Below, piece after piece: positions 5,431-6,877 of a stretch of 6,877 nt of DNA. Both the position numbers and the translations under genes were made by a program. Where the stretch lies: assembly GCA_943328715.2 (NCBI GenBank), contig CALQBB020000043.1, positions 1 to 6,877 of the forward strand. Direction: 5' to 3'. The DNA comes from Polynucleobacter meluiroseus. GTDB lineage: Bacteria; Bacteroidota; Bacteroidia; Flavobacteriales_D; Crocinitomicaceae. The stretch's first letter is position 1; the number at the start of each line of letters is the position of its first letter. Below the pieces are notes generated by a model, which saw only the letters and a list, made by a program, of their open reading frames with translations, had not been told where the DNA came from and ran no database searches.

Positions 5431-6877
5431 TTAATGGTAGAGAAAAGAAAAATCAGTAAGCTCCGGAACTTCACCAGCAAATTGAATGCGAATGAGGTGC
5501 TCACCTGGCAGTAAATGAACAAAATTACGGTCAAAGGAAATTCCCGTTTTTTGCGAAAAAAGCCAGAAATCAGCACAAAAAGCACTATTTTTCACCCAAA
5601 CCTCTGCCGTTTTGTTCAATTTGTCCACATTTTTGATCGTCAGTTCAATTTGAACTTCTCGTTTTTTTGGTGCTGGTCCGACAACAAAATCTCGAGTGAC
5701 GCCGTTCGATAATTCTACCCGAATCAGTTGTTCGTTTTTTGGAACGACGCTCCAAATCATTTTACTCTCTTGATAAGCCACGCTTGCATTGCCATCAACA
5801 AATAATGGAGACAATCCACGATCACCCGAATTCAAGGTATAAATCAATAATTTATATCCTAAATCTTGATTCTCCATGACATCGGACTTCACATAAAGTT
5901 GCACTTCACCTTTATCCGTTGTTTTCTGCAAAATAGCCACAGGTTGATAATCCTCACGCATGGCATAATGCAACGCTTTCCAATTTCCCTGGTAATCGAT
6001 GCTCGACCACGTCGGTGCTGGCCAACAGTCGTTTAATTGCCAATATAAGGTTCCCATGCAACGCGGAGCATCCAAACGATGTCCAGATACTGCACTCGAA
6101 ACGGCGTATCGTTGCGTCAATTGAGAGAAATAAACAAACTGTTCAAAATCCTTGCTTTTCCCGAACAATAAATTGGCATGCTTTTGAATCATTCCATTTC
6201 CTACGTAGCTTTTTTGGTGGTGCTTCATCACCTGACTGGACAAATTCCAATCAGAACGTTCGGAAAAAGACTTCAAGGTGGCAAATTCAGGAAAACTTTG
6301 GAATCCATATTCAGCGTTGAAACGTCCAATCTTCGATGCGAAATCGGACATCGGGTCTTTTCCGTGCCAAACACCCCAGTAATGCTGAGATCCATGATTG
6401 TAGAAATCGTCATTTCCCCAGTTGCTTAACGGAGAGGTGTGAATGTAATGTGTGTTGGTCCAGTTGGAAACGATTTTCGGCGCCAATCCTTTAAACAAGG
6501 CATTGTAGGCATTCAAAATGGTTTCTTGTTCTGAATCGGATAAATGGTATTGACTTTGAAATCCCCAATTTTTCCATGCGACATCCACTTCGTTGTTTCC
6601 ATTAAATAATACGACCGATGGATGTGCGGAAATACGAGGAATCTGGTAATTGAACTCTGCTTCAACTGTTTTTAAAAACTCATCATCACCTGGATACATT
6701 GCACAAGCAAACATGAAATCCTGCCAAACCATGATTCCTTTTTCGTCACATGCACGGAAAAAAGCCTCTTCTGGATAAAATCCTCCGCCCCAAATACGTA
6801 CCATGTTAAAGTTCGCCTTGGACATTTGTTCGACCTGATTGATCCAATCTTCTTCGCTAATGGATGCAGGAAAAACA
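5431..6877 (-). CDS. GH2 beta-mannosidase, C-terminal part (start beyond window edge)
   Basis: An open minus-strand frame enters at the right edge and ends at a TAA at 5433-5431, giving about 481 residues of a protein usually above 800. It is a glycoside hydrolase family 2 beta-mannosidase, releasing terminal beta-linked mannose from mannans or N-glycan cores by a retaining mechanism. The TIM-barrel part shows NFNMVRIWGGGFYPEEAF, then VWQDFMFACAMYPGD, both strong mannosidase signatures. The acid/base glutamate is in NGNNE (codon 6591-6589) and the nucleophile glutamate in FNAEYGFQSFPE (codon 6312-6310). GTLYWQLNDCWPAPTWSSIDYQGNWK follows, and two C-terminal immunoglobulin-like domains end in DFSFLYH. 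Both catalytic residues are present. The ATG at 6825 is internal: 17 more in-frame codons (beginning VFPASISEEDW) precede it, and this segment belongs to the barrel. Secretion cannot be judged without the N-terminus. The TonB receptor follows 58 bp downstream. Confidence 0.93.
   Translation of the reverse strand, partial: VFPASISEEDWINQVEQMSKANFNMVRIWGGGFYPEEAFFRACDEKGIMVWQDFMFACAMYPGDDEFLKTVEAEFNYQIPRISAHPSVVLFNGNNEVDVAWKNWGFQSQYHLSDSEQETILNAYNALFKGLAPKIVSNWTNTHYIHTSPLSNWGNDDFYNHGSQHYWGVWHGKDPMSDFASKIGRFNAEYGFQSFPEFATLKSFSERSDWNLSSQVMKHHQKSYVGNGMIQKHANLLFGKSKDFEQFVYFSQLTQRYAVSSAVSGHRLDAPRCMGTLYWQLNDCWPAPTWSSIDYQGNWKALHYAMREDYQPVAILQKTTDKGEVQLYVKSDVMENQDLGYKLLIYTLNSGDRGLSPLFVDGNASVAYQESKMIWSVVPKNEQLIRVELSNGVTRDFVVGPAPKKREVQIELTIKNVDKLNKTAEVWVKNSAFCADFWLFSQKTGISFDRNFVHLLPGEHLIRIQFAGEVPELTDFSFLYH

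Noticed and set aside
5373..5585. Upstream extension of the TonB receptor frame by 71 residues
   Set aside because: It runs back through the mannosidase stop region, and the signal peptide begins only at the ATG at 5372 behind a good promoter box.

Overview
The window looks like a chromosomal stretch from a member of the Bacteroidota, most likely a Flavobacteriales-type organism. Several things point that way: low-to-moderate GC, few Shine-Dalgarno sequences before the start codons, and TAnnTTTG boxes (the Bacteroidota -7 promoter element) upstream of several genes. The proteins also fit: a TonB-dependent receptor, a GH2 beta-mannosidase, and a Bacteroidota-style PlsC and GatC. The order-level placement is inference from protein flavour; no rRNA or other marker is present.

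Layout from left to right. (1) A minus-strand housekeeping cluster, read right to left: a PlsC-type 1-acylglycerol-3-phosphate acyltransferase, then gatC, then the first 40 codons of a family-2-like glycosyltransferase that runs off the left edge. The gaps are 9 and 6 nt, so this is probably one operon. (2) trpS on the plus strand, divergent from plsC across about 80 bp that carries a promoter-like box for each direction. (3) A minus-strand DUF1016/YhcG-family PDDEXK nuclease-like gene, convergent with trpS and only 8 bp from it. (4) A 177-bp intergenic stretch full of inverted repeats. (5) A minus-strand TonB-dependent outer-membrane receptor with its own promoter. (6) The C-terminal catalytic part of a minus-strand GH2 beta-mannosidase whose start lies beyond the right edge.

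The genes do not form one pathway. trpS and gatC serve translation, plsC makes phosphatidic acid for membranes, and the glycosyltransferase probably works on a surface glycan. The beta-mannosidase and TonB receptor suggest use of mannose-containing glycans and uptake of some large or scarce substrate. No SusC/SusD pair is visible, so a true polysaccharide-utilisation locus is not shown.

The most unusual spot is the DUF1016 gene and the DNA just upstream of it. The protein has Thr where the ExK lysine of the PDDEXK site is expected (E275-L-T277). Its upstream region can be folded, on paper, into a multi-branched structure whose closing stem ends 9 nt before the start codon. I see no CRISPR array, tRNA, rRNA, insertion sequence or clear multi-gene defence system, and no demonstrably new system. 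There is no gene-free stretch longer than 300 bases.
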